Assembly: GCA_963791295.1 (NCBI GenBank)
Contig: CAWBRY010000001.1
Location: 992,001 to 1,056,000 of the forward strand
DNA length: 64,000 bases
Origin: CAWBRY01 sp963791295
GTDB lineage: Bacteria > Bacteroidota > Bacteroidia > Chitinophagales > Chitinophagaceae
Direction: 5' to 3'
The position numbers and the translations under genes were made by a program. The notes under the pieces were generated by a model. It had not been told where the DNA came from and made no database searches. It saw nothing but the letters and a program-made list of their open reading frames with translations. Of the stretch, positions 29,996-38,116 are shown in pieces (positions within the stretch are counted from its first letter, which is position 1; each line of letters opens with the position of its first letter).

Positions 29996-31303
29996 ATGAG
30001 CATCTCAAATGGTATGAAATCCTTCAAGTTGCCACAAAATCCATACTTGCTGTTTTCTCCATTCTTAATCTTGTTTCTTGCTTATGTACTGATCTTTCAT
30101 AGCAATGCGGTTGGCGGTGACGGACCACGGTATTTAAAATTGACCGAAAATCTGCTCAAGGGAAACTATTCACCGCCGGCGCCTGATATCAATCTGCCGA
30201 ATGGACCGGGTTATCCCATATTCCTGATCCCATTCATGGCCTTTGGTTTGCCGTTGATCTGCGTTACAATCTTGCATGCAGTTTTGCATTATTTATCGAT
30301 CGTCCTGCTCTTTAAGTCCTTACGATATGTAGTTTCATTCAGGTTGGCATTCATTGTAAGTCTTTTTTGGGGATGTTATTACATTGCTTACCAAAATATG
30401 TCGGCGGTAACGACCGAAACGCTTTCGATGTTTCTGATTACTTTATTTCTCTTATGTACCATTAAAGCGTTTCAGCCCGATTCCTCAAAGAAGATAAAAA
30501 GATATGTTATCCTGGCGGGGCTGGTGCTTGGCTATTTAGCCCTTGTAAAGATCATCTTCGGTTATGTGTTGCTCTTCATGCTGATCGGTTGTCTCCTCCT
30601 TTGGGCATTGAAAAGAACAGCTGTACACTACCGCCGCGGCACTTTAATTATACTGATTGCATTTGCCGTCACTGTACCATACTTGATCTATACATATAGT
30701 TTGACGGGAAGAATGCTTTATTGGGGGACGGGCAGTGACAATTTATATTGGATGAGTAGTCCGTATGAAGATGAATTCGGCGATTGGAAAGGGGATCTTA
30801 ATCGAGGTACCATTGATTTGGGCAATTGGAACATTCCCGGTTCAGAAGATACCCTGAAAGCTCATCATGGAAAGGATTTTGAAGAAGCCAATCGATACGT
30901 AGGCCTGGAAAAAGATGACGTATTTAACCGGATTGCGATCAACAATATCAAATCGCACCCGGTGAAATATGTAAAAAACATTTTTTACAATATAGGGAGA
31001 ATGTTGTTTCATTATCCGTATTCTTATGCCATTGAGCGGAGAAAATCTTTGCTGGCGATGCCCATAAATGGAATTGTGCTTACGTTCATATTGCTGAGTC
31101 TTATTCCCACTTTCATTAATTGGCGGAAAATCATTTATCCTCTACGGTTAATGCTCTTCCTGACCCTGATATATATGGGGGCCAGTTGCTTGTTGAGTTC
31201 CGATTTGCGCATGTTCGCCCTGATCGTACCGATTGTATTATTTTGGGTTGCCTATATACTCGAGAGGTCGGTAAAGATTAATCTGAAATTCCATTCTAGT
31301 TAA
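29996..31303 (+). CDS. GT39/ArnT-like integral membrane glycosyltransferase
   Basis: A 435-residue polytopic protein. The first helix is followed by an external loop with NAVGGDGPRYLKL, where the DGPRY aspartate corresponds to the catalytic acidic region of PMT/ArnT GT-C enzymes, then GPGYPIFLIPFMA. About nine membrane segments follow, with a large loop at about residues 245-330. The GT-C superfamily uses polyprenyl-phosphate sugars outside the membrane. It belongs functionally with the two GT87-like genes and the DPM1-like gene. The substrate is unknown. Confidence 0.72.
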   Translation: MSISNGMKSFKLPQNPYLLFSPFLILFLAYVLIFHSNAVGGDGPRYLKLTENLLKGNYSPPAPDINLPNGPGYPIFLIPFMAFGLPLICVTILHAVLHYLSIVLLFKSLRYVVSFRLAFIVSLFWGCYYIAYQNMSAVTTETLSMFLITLFLLCTIKAFQPDSSKKIKRYVILAGLVLGYLALVKIIFGYVLLFMLIGCLLLWALKRTAVHYRRGTLIILIAFAVTVPYLIYTYSLTGRMLYWGTGSDNLYWMSSPYEDEFGDWKGDLNRGTIDLGNWNIPGSEDTLKAHHGKDFEEANRYVGLEKDDVFNRIAINNIKSHPVKYVKNIFYNIGRMLFHYPYSYAIERRKSLLAMPINGIVLTFILLSLIPTFINWRKIIYPLRLMLFLTLIYMGASCLLSSDLRMFALIVPIVLFWVAYILERSVKINLKFHSS

Positions 31304-31313
31304 GCGTATAAAA

Positions 31314-33191
31314 ATGTGTGGTATTTCAGGGTTTTTGCATTTTGAGAGCGATCGGGCAGCTTGTGGCACTGTATTAGAAAAAATGAATACAGCCATTGCC
31401 CATCGCGGTCCCGATGGCGAAGGATCTTATTTGAAAAAGAACCTTGCATTGGGCCATCGAAGGTTGGCCATTATCGATCTGCATACTGGGGAACAACCCA
31501 TGTATAGCGAAGACCGGCAGATTGTTCTTGTATTTAATGGCGAGATCTATAATTATATCGAGCTGAGAGATGAATTGAAGAAGTTGGGAAATACTTTTAC
31601 TACAACTTCGGATACGGAAGTAATTATCAAGGCTTACAGAACCTGGGGTGTTGATTGCCAAAACCGGTTCAATGGCATGTGGGCTTTTGCATTGTGGGAT
31701 GAAAGTTTGAAACAGTTGTTTATCTCCAGGGACAGGATAGGGGAGAAGCCATTGTACTATTCTGTCTTTGATCAGTCGTTTATATTCGGGTCTGAAATAA
31801 AAGCCCTTACCGCATACGGTTTGCCGAGGAAGGCCCGAACTGACCTGACGGAACTTTATTTGACGTTAAGTTTCATACCTGCTCCCTATACTTTTTTTGA
31901 ACATATCTATCAGTTGATGCCAGGGCATTATATGTTGGTAGACAAACACGGCATAAAAGACAAGACGTATTGGAGACTTCCTGAGATTTCAGAGAAAGAT
32001 CTTGAAAAACGAAAGGATCATGTTGAAAACGAATTCGGCAGACTTTTCAACGATTCAGTGAGGCTAAGAATGCGGAGCGATGTCGATTTTGGCGCCTTTC
32101 TCAGTGGCGGCCTCGATTCTTCCTGCGTCGTTAGTACGATGACAAACCATACATCGAAACCAGTGAGGACCTTCACCATAGGCTTTGAAAACAAACAATT
32201 TGATGAACGTGACCTCGCACGGCTGGTTGCTGATAAGTATCAGACTATTCATCACGAAGGCAAATTAACTTCAGATCTTTTCGAGGTAGCCTTAGCCAAG
32301 GTGCTCCATCAATACGATGACCCTTTTGGCGATGCCTCCGCCATACCAACGGGTGAAATTTCAAAGTATGCTGCCCAGTATGTCAAAATGGTCCTTACAG
32401 GCGACGGAGGTGATGAAGTGTTGTCGGGCTATACGATCTACCAGGGTGAAAAGTTTGCCCGGCAGTTTCGAACGCTTCCTTTGCCGGTAAGAAAATTTCT
32501 TCCGTTTTTGGTAAGAATGGGCGCCACGCCTTTCAGGGGCCGGCTTCGATACAAGCTTAACCGGATCAAACGGATCTTAGAGTCAAGTAATGAGCCATTT
32601 GAAAGGCGTTTATGGCAAAAGCTTTGTGCCACGTCTCCTGAGAATTTATCGCAGCTCATTTCAAAAGGATCAAGCTCTATTTCTTTCCTTGATTTCTACG
32701 AAGAGTCGATGAAAAATTGCCGGTTCAAGGATTCATTCTATAAGCTCATGTATTTTCAGCATAAGGTCACTCTTCCGGGCGATATGCTGACTAAGGTGGA
32801 CAGGATGAGCATGGCTCATTCCATTGAAACCAGGATACCCTTCCTTGACCACCGGATCATTGAGCTGTTGTTTGGGGTTCATAAGGATTTGAAAATGAAA
32901 GGCTACGTGAATAAGGTCATTCTTCGAAATGCGATAGCCAACCAGAATCTCCCAAAGCAACTACTAGCTGTCGGCAAAAAAGGTTTTACTGTGCCTTTAA
33001 CGGATTGGTTCCAGGAAGAGAACCTGAATAAAGAAGTAAGGAAGATATTGCTTAACAACAACGATCACGGCGTCTATTCAACGAGTAAGATGGAACAGAT
33101 CATCCAGGATAACAGGGATGCAAAGTCCGACCTGGGAAATTTTATCTGGATTCTGATCGTGCTGAAAAAATGGTTGGACTCAAAAAATTGA
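31314..33191 (+). CDS. asnB: Asparagine synthase (glutamine-hydrolysing) family amidotransferase
   Basis: A 625-residue protein with Cys2 in MCGISGFLHF as the N-terminal glutaminase nucleophile, HRGPDGEG and FNGEIYNYIE in the glutaminase domain, and the ATP PP-loop SGGLDSS at about residues 264-270. LTGDGGDEVLSGY and SIETRIPFLDHR follow in the synthetase domain. It is distinct from the copy at 9474 and from the broken copy at 15373. Three such genes in one polysaccharide locus are hard to explain by asparagine supply, so sugar-acid amidation is a reasonable alternative (inference). Start 11 bases after the preceding gene. Confidence 0.92.
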   Translation: MCGISGFLHFESDRAACGTVLEKMNTAIAHRGPDGEGSYLKKNLALGHRRLAIIDLHTGEQPMYSEDRQIVLVFNGEIYNYIELRDELKKLGNTFTTTSDTEVIIKAYRTWGVDCQNRFNGMWAFALWDESLKQLFISRDRIGEKPLYYSVFDQSFIFGSEIKALTAYGLPRKARTDLTELYLTLSFIPAPYTFFEHIYQLMPGHYMLVDKHGIKDKTYWRLPEISEKDLEKRKDHVENEFGRLFNDSVRLRMRSDVDFGAFLSGGLDSSCVVSTMTNHTSKPVRTFTIGFENKQFDERDLARLVADKYQTIHHEGKLTSDLFEVALAKVLHQYDDPFGDASAIPTGEISKYAAQYVKMVLTGDGGDEVLSGYTIYQGEKFARQFRTLPLPVRKFLPFLVRMGATPFRGRLRYKLNRIKRILESSNEPFERRLWQKLCATSPENLSQLISKGSSSISFLDFYEESMKNCRFKDSFYKLMYFQHKVTLPGDMLTKVDRMSMAHSIETRIPFLDHRIIELLFGVHKDLKMKGYVNKVILRNAIANQNLPKQLLAVGKKGFTVPLTDWFQEENLNKEVRKILLNNNDHGVYSTSKMEQIIQDNRDAKSDLGNFIWILIVLKKWLDSKN

Positions 33192-33225
33192 TTTATAAGA
33201 CCTGACCGGTAAAGATTTTGCGATT

Positions 33226-34509
33226 TTGAAGATCATTATTGTTAACATTAGATACTTTGTTTCCGGCGGGCCCGAAAGGTATTTGTTCAACGTGACCGAT
33301 TTATTGGAGAGCCACGGACATGAAGTCATTCCTTTTAGTATAAAGAATAAGGCTAACCACCCTACTGCTTACGAAAAATACTTTTTGAATCCGGTAGGCA
33401 ACGATGACGAGGTCTATTTTAGCGAGTACAAAAAAACGAATGTAAAAACGATATGGCGTTCATTTTCGAGAATGTTTTATTCGTTTGAAGCAAAAAGGAA
33501 ATTGAATCGCCTGATTAAAGCAGTCAACCCCGACCTTATCTATGTGCTGCATTATCAAAATAAAATTTCCATAAGCATATTCGATGCTGCCTTGAAAAAC
33601 AAAATTCCGGTAGTTAATCGTATTTCGGACTTTGGTCAGATTTGTGCGAACAATACTTTTTTCAGACCCAACCAAAAAGACATTTGCGAGCGCTGTCTGA
33701 CAGGATCGAGGTGGAATGCCGTGATCAACAAATGCGTTCATGATTCCTACGTATATTCTGCCATTAAGATCGCTTCCTTACGGTTCCAGGAGATCATGGG
33801 ACTTCGCAAAAAGGTGCAGGCCTTTGTCGTGCCTTCGCAGTTTACGATTGAAAAGCTTAAGGCTCACGGTATTGCTTCCGAGCGATTAAAATATATTCCT
33901 TCTTTCTTTAATTTTCGCCTGATCGCTGAGAACCTGCCCATTACCTATGAGCCATTTGCACTTTATGTTGGACGGATCGATGCAGACAAAGGGCTCATGA
34001 CGCTGGTAAAGGCTTTTGAAAATACCGGATTCAATCTCAAAATCATTGGCTTCTCATTTTCGGGATTCGAGGATAAGCTCAAGGAATACTTAAAAGATAA
34101 AAATCATCGCATCGAATTTTTAGGCAAGAAAAGTTTTGAAGATATCCAGGCATATTTAAGCAAATGCTGCTTTACCGTTGTTCCTTCGGAATGGTATGAC
34201 AATTTTCCAAATACCCTCCTGGAAAGCTTCGCCTTCAAGAAATGCGCCGTTGCAACCAATGTTGGAAGTCTGAGAGAGTTGGTTATTAATAACGAAACGG
34301 GTTTGTTATTTAACATAAAAAGCATTGAAGACCTGCGAAGTAAAGTCGCTTACTTGTTTGAAGATCCGGCAATTTGCAAGCAGTTAGGGGAAAATGCATA
34401 CAGCAGGCTAAAGAAAGAATATTCTGCGGAGGAGCATTACAGAAAACTCATTCACCTATTTAATAGTGTGCTTGGAAAAAAGCAAGTGAAAATTTTAAAT
34501 ACCATATAA
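33226..34509 (+). CDS. GT4 family glycosyltransferase
   Basis: A 427-residue GT-B enzyme. The TTG at 33226 is used as start because it places KIIIVNIRYFVSGGPERYLF, the conserved beginning of the acceptor domain, at the N-terminus; no ATG lies nearby. A cysteine-rich loop (DICERCLTGSRW) resembles the WcaC-like subgroup. The donor domain has VPSEWYDNFPNTLLESFAF and AVATNVGSLRELV. It probably adds one residue to the repeat unit in the cytoplasm. Confidence 0.9.
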   Translation: MKIIIVNIRYFVSGGPERYLFNVTDLLESHGHEVIPFSIKNKANHPTAYEKYFLNPVGNDDEVYFSEYKKTNVKTIWRSFSRMFYSFEAKRKLNRLIKAVNPDLIYVLHYQNKISISIFDAALKNKIPVVNRISDFGQICANNTFFRPNQKDICERCLTGSRWNAVINKCVHDSYVYSAIKIASLRFQEIMGLRKKVQAFVVPSQFTIEKLKAHGIASERLKYIPSFFNFRLIAENLPITYEPFALYVGRIDADKGLMTLVKAFENTGFNLKIIGFSFSGFEDKLKEYLKDKNHRIEFLGKKSFEDIQAYLSKCCFTVVPSEWYDNFPNTLLESFAFKKCAVATNVGSLRELVINNETGLLFNIKSIEDLRSKVAYLFEDPAICKQLGENAYSRLKKEYSAEEHYRKLIHLFNSVLGKKQVKILNTI

Positions 34510-34521
34510 ACGGAATAATTT

Positions 34522-35430
34522 ATGGCGAGGATATACATAGCTGGTAGCGGAGGGATGCTGGGCGAAGCATTCTACAGGGAATTTAAGGATGAGTATGAAT
34601 TAAAATGTACGGATATCGATTTGAATGAGAAGTGGCTTAGCTACCTGGACTTCCGGGACTATGATGCATACAGGAAAGATGTATTGGAGTTTAAGCCGGA
34701 CTGCCTTTTTCATTTGGGTGCCTTCACCGACCTCGAGTACTGCGAATTACACGTGGATGAGACTTACAGGACGAATACACTTTCGGTAGAGAATGCCTGT
34801 TACATTGCCAATGAACTTGATATTCCGCTGTTATATATCAGCACAGCTGGCATATTCGACGGTGCCCAGGAATCTTATGATGATTGGGACCAGCCAAACC
34901 CTTTGGGTCATTATGCGCGATCGAAATACGCGGGGGAATTGTTTGTAAAAGCAAACGTAAAAAAACACCTGATCTGCCGTGCCGGATGGATGATGGGTGG
35001 AGGACCTTCAAAGGACAAGAAATTCATCAATAAACTGATCAAACAATTGGTCGCGGGCAAAAGAGAATTATTCATTGTGAATGATAAGGATGGTACACCT
35101 ACATTTACAATTGATTTTGCACGCAATGTGAAATTGTTGCTGAACAAAGAATACTGGGGACTATATAACCTGGTTTGCAAAGGGCAGACCAGTCGCAAGG
35201 AGGTGGCTGAAGAACTTCTTAAAGTTTTAAAGATGAAAGACCAGGTAAAAATAACCGAGGTCAGCTCTGATTATTATAAGAAAGAATATTTCGCCAGGCG
35301 ACCGTTAAGTGAGAGACTGGTGAATAAAAAATTAGATTTAAGAGACATCAATATCATGCGGGATTGGAAAATTGCGTTAAAGGAATATATGCAGCTGTAT
35401 TTTGAAGATTATTTAAAGGGTAAGTTCTAA
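34522..35430 (+). CDS. RmlD-like sugar-nucleotide reductase (SDR superfamily)
   Basis: A 302-residue extended SDR protein. The NAD(P) motif GSGGMLGEAF lies at residues about 8-17, FHLGAFTDLEYCE matches the RmlD active-site region, STAGIFDG gives the catalytic serine/threonine, and YARSKYAGE is the Y-x3-K pair. RmlD reduces dTDP-4-keto-L-rhamnose. No rmlA, rmlB or rmlC is in the window, so the enzyme may act on another 4-keto sugar or depend on genes elsewhere. It lies 12 bases downstream of a GT4 gene. Confidence 0.85.
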   Translation: MARIYIAGSGGMLGEAFYREFKDEYELKCTDIDLNEKWLSYLDFRDYDAYRKDVLEFKPDCLFHLGAFTDLEYCELHVDETYRTNTLSVENACYIANELDIPLLYISTAGIFDGAQESYDDWDQPNPLGHYARSKYAGELFVKANVKKHLICRAGWMMGGGPSKDKKFINKLIKQLVAGKRELFIVNDKDGTPTFTIDFARNVKLLLNKEYWGLYNLVCKGQTSRKEVAEELLKVLKMKDQVKITEVSSDYYKKEYFARRPLSERLVNKKLDLRDINIMRDWKIALKEYMQLYFEDYLKGKF

Positions 35431-35443
35431 GGAATTATTGCTT

Positions 35444-36562
35444 ATGCGAATAGCGGCTTTTGGTTTTAGAACGATTCCTCCCGCGAAGGGAGCGGCAGGT
35501 GCCGATAAATTTGCCATGGAACTCTTTCCACGCCTGGTTAACAAAGGTCATTCCGTGATTGCCTATAATCGTCGATACCGGGACGTTCATGTTGACAAAA
35601 ATGAATACAAAGGAATAAAGATCAAAACATTCAGGACGACGCGGAAAAAGGGATTTGATACTTTAATACACTCCTTTAAATGTACCTGGCATATCATTTT
35701 CCATAATACCGCCGATATCGTGCACATTCAAAACGGCGGCAACAGTATATGGGCCTTGCCGCTACGCATTTTTGGAAAGAAAGTATTCATCAGCCAGGAC
35801 GGCGTTGATTGGAAAAGGGGAAAATGGCCATGGTATGGTAAGCTATATTTGAAGCTTTCGGCATTTCTTACTTCTAAGCTTCCTAACCAGGTAATTTTTG
35901 ACAATGTCATCGTGAAAAAGCTCTTTGAGAAAAAATTCAGGAAGCATTTTGAATTCATTCCATTTGGCAGCGAAGTAGAACCCGTCACGGAGGATGATTC
36001 TATTTTTAAAAAGCACAACCTGAAAAAAGGTGAATACTATCTATTTGTCGGCAGATTTATTCCGGATAAAGGATTGCACTACCTGATTCCTGCATTTAAC
36101 CAGGCCAGGACCAACAAGAAATTAGTGCTGGTGGGAGGGTCTCCGAGCCCTTCACCGTATGAAAAGGAAATTGAGAAGATGGCAGGCAATAATATTATCC
36201 TCACGGGTTATGTTTATGGCGATGATGTCACGCGCCTGATGCAGAACTGCTATTCCTATATTCAGCCTTCCGATGTAGAAGGGCTGTCGCCCGTTATTTT
36301 AACGGTCATGGGATTGCGTGTGCCCCTGATCGTGAGCGACATAGAAGAAAATATCTACGCTGTCCAGGATACCGCAGTCCAGTTTAAAAAAAGCGATATC
36401 AACTCCCTTACCGAGAAGATCAACTATGCGGAGGAAAACTATCCCGAGATGTTGAGCCTTGCTCAAAAAGCGCAGGTAAGAGCGCTCCGTGAATTCAATT
36501 GGGATACCGTAGCTGATCAACATATCCAGGTATTTTCTGGAATTCCATTGACAAAAAACTAA
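35444..36562 (+). CDS. GT4 family glycosyltransferase
   Basis: A GT-B enzyme of about 372 residues. The conserved start is MRIAAFGFRTIPPAKGAAGAD, a glycine-rich acceptor loop, so the ATG at 44 in this stretch (35444) is preferred over a TTG two codons upstream. The donor domain includes FVGRFIPDKGLHYLI, QPSDVEGLSPVILTVMG and VPLIVSDIEEN. This type is common late in exopolysaccharide operons. It follows the RmlD-like gene closely and precedes wcaJ by 71 bases. Confidence 0.88.
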   Translation: MRIAAFGFRTIPPAKGAAGADKFAMELFPRLVNKGHSVIAYNRRYRDVHVDKNEYKGIKIKTFRTTRKKGFDTLIHSFKCTWHIIFHNTADIVHIQNGGNSIWALPLRIFGKKVFISQDGVDWKRGKWPWYGKLYLKLSAFLTSKLPNQVIFDNVIVKKLFEKKFRKHFEFIPFGSEVEPVTEDDSIFKKHNLKKGEYYLFVGRFIPDKGLHYLIPAFNQARTNKKLVLVGGSPSPSPYEKEIEKMAGNNIILTGYVYGDDVTRLMQNCYSYIQPSDVEGLSPVILTVMGLRVPLIVSDIEENIYAVQDTAVQFKKSDINSLTEKINYAEENYPEMLSLAQKAQVRALREFNWDTVADQHIQVFSGIPLTKN

Positions 36563-36633
36563 AGAGCTCCTCAAGAGTCTTACTGACATTCTTGAACCTC
36601 CAGCCATTACACATTATTTCTTAATTCATTTTT

Positions 36634-38016
36634 ATGCGTACTCGTCAATCTAACCTTTTCCGGTTCTTTTTTGCAGGTATGGACCTATTCGCGTTGAACG
36701 CGGTCCATTTGGTGCTTATTATGGTCACGGACCGGGTCAACAAAGGAGAATACCAGTATCTGGTGCTCTTTCTCGTAACCAACATGGCCTGGTTATTTTC
36801 GGCTTATGTAAACGCCGTCTATATTAATGACAACAACTTCAATTTTGAACGGTTTGCGAAACGGTCATTAAAAGCATTCGTTTTTTTCAGCACGATCATG
36901 CTCCTTTACCTGTTCCTCTATCAGTACAACTACTCCCGCTTTTTCATTGTGCTGAATTTTGTAGGGTTTGGACTGACGGTCTTGATTACACGTATATTAT
37001 TCCTACTCATTGTCTTTTATCTTAAACGGGGAAATAAATTCAGCAAAAAAATCATTATTCTCGGATATAATGATCTTTCTAAAAGGCTGGTGAATCATTT
37101 TTTGGTAAACAATCAAAATTTGTCCGTGGAAGGATACTTTGAAGACCAGAGAGAGGTACATGAATTATCCTACTTTCCGATTCTGGGAAACCGCAATGAA
37201 TGCATTTCCTATGCCATTGACAACAAGATCACGGAGATATATTCAACCATTTCGCCTGAGTCCAACGCTTATGTGTATGATCTGGCGCAGGCGGCAGAGA
37301 CAAACATGATCCGTTTCAAATTTGTACCGGACTTTCGTCTGTTTGTCAATCGAAATATCCATATCGATTTTGTAGAGGATATCCCGATTCTTTCGTTGAG
37401 ATCGGAACCATTGGAAGATATTACAGCGCGTATACAGAAGCGATTCTTCGATATTATATTAAGCTTCCTGATTATCACTTTGCTCTTGTCATGGTTAATG
37501 CCACTCATGGCGATCCTGATCAAGTTAAGTTCCCGCGGACCTGTATTTTTCGTGCAGCTACGGTCTGGAAAAAACAACCGGGCATTTCGTTGTTATAAAT
37601 TCAGAACGCTGAAAGTAAATCCTGACGCGGATCTCAAGCAAGTTACTCTGGGAGATTCACGAATGACCAAATTGGGTAAGTTTCTTCGTAAGACCAACCT
37701 GGATGAATTTCCACAATTCATCAATGTTTTTCTAGGGAACATGTCAGTCGTAGGTCCCCGTCCCCACATGCTTCGGCATACGGAAGATTATTCCAGGATA
37801 TTGAACGAATACATGATCCGGCATTTCGTCAAGCCAGGCGTCACCGGCTGGGCACAGGTCAGTGGATATCGCGGAGAGATAAAAATGGAAGAGGAGTTGA
37901 GAAAGAGGATTGAGCATGATATCTGGTATCTGGAAAACTGGAGTCTCTGGCTGGATCTCCAAATCGTTTTCTCTACTATCTATGTAACTATCCGGGGGGA
38001 TAAGAATGCATATTAG
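36634..38016 (+). CDS. wcaJ: Undecaprenyl-phosphate glycosyl-1-phosphate transferase (WcaJ-like)
   Basis: A 460-residue polyprenyl glycosylphosphotransferase that begins repeat-unit synthesis by moving a hexose-1-phosphate to undecaprenyl phosphate. The N-terminal part has four or five hydrophobic segments and a central CoA-binding-like cytoplasmic domain (KIIILGYNDLSKRL). The catalytic C-terminal domain has KRFFDIILSF, then KFRTLKVNPDAD, LRKTNLDEFPQFINVFLGN, MSVVGPRPHM and KPGVTGWAQVSGYRGE. It is full length for the family. It is the last gene of the + strand polysaccharide operon and is followed by a palindrome pair. Confidence 0.94.
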   Translation: MRTRQSNLFRFFFAGMDLFALNAVHLVLIMVTDRVNKGEYQYLVLFLVTNMAWLFSAYVNAVYINDNNFNFERFAKRSLKAFVFFSTIMLLYLFLYQYNYSRFFIVLNFVGFGLTVLITRILFLLIVFYLKRGNKFSKKIIILGYNDLSKRLVNHFLVNNQNLSVEGYFEDQREVHELSYFPILGNRNECISYAIDNKITEIYSTISPESNAYVYDLAQAAETNMIRFKFVPDFRLFVNRNIHIDFVEDIPILSLRSEPLEDITARIQKRFFDIILSFLIITLLLSWLMPLMAILIKLSSRGPVFFVQLRSGKNNRAFRCYKFRTLKVNPDADLKQVTLGDSRMTKLGKFLRKTNLDEFPQFINVFLGNMSVVGPRPHMLRHTEDYSRILNEYMIRHFVKPGVTGWAQVSGYRGEIKMEEELRKRIEHDIWYLENWSLWLDLQIVFSTIYVTIRGDKNAY

Positions 38017-38018
38017 GT

Positions 38019-38045
38019 TGCCCTGGTGCGTGTCCCACGCACCAG
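38019..38045 (+). repeat. REP-like palindrome, copy 1
   Basis: A 27-base element whose core is self-complementary (GGTGCGTG, CCC loop region, CACGCACC). It starts 3 bases after the wcaJ stop. The reverse complement of copy 2 at 38077-38103 matches it at 24 of 27 positions; differences at positions 9, 17 and 23 preserve pairing in two cases. It may act as a transcription or decay barrier between the convergent wcaJ and xylA genes. Confidence 0.7.
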
Positions 38046-38076
38046 AACGACCAACACCACCCATCACAATTTTATG

Positions 38077-38103
38077 CTGGCGCGTGAGACACGCGCCAGG
38101 GCA
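38077..38103 (-). repeat. REP-like palindrome, copy 2 (inverted)
   Basis: Inverted partner of copy 1, separated from it by 31 bases, with its own hairpin potential (GGCGCGTG, AGA loop, CACGCGCC). Two opposed REP-like units form a BIME-like arrangement. It lies 13 bases past the xylA stop codon on the opposite strand, so it may shield the 3-prime end of both convergent transcripts. Confidence 0.7.
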
Positions 38104-38116
38104 CAATACCTACAAC

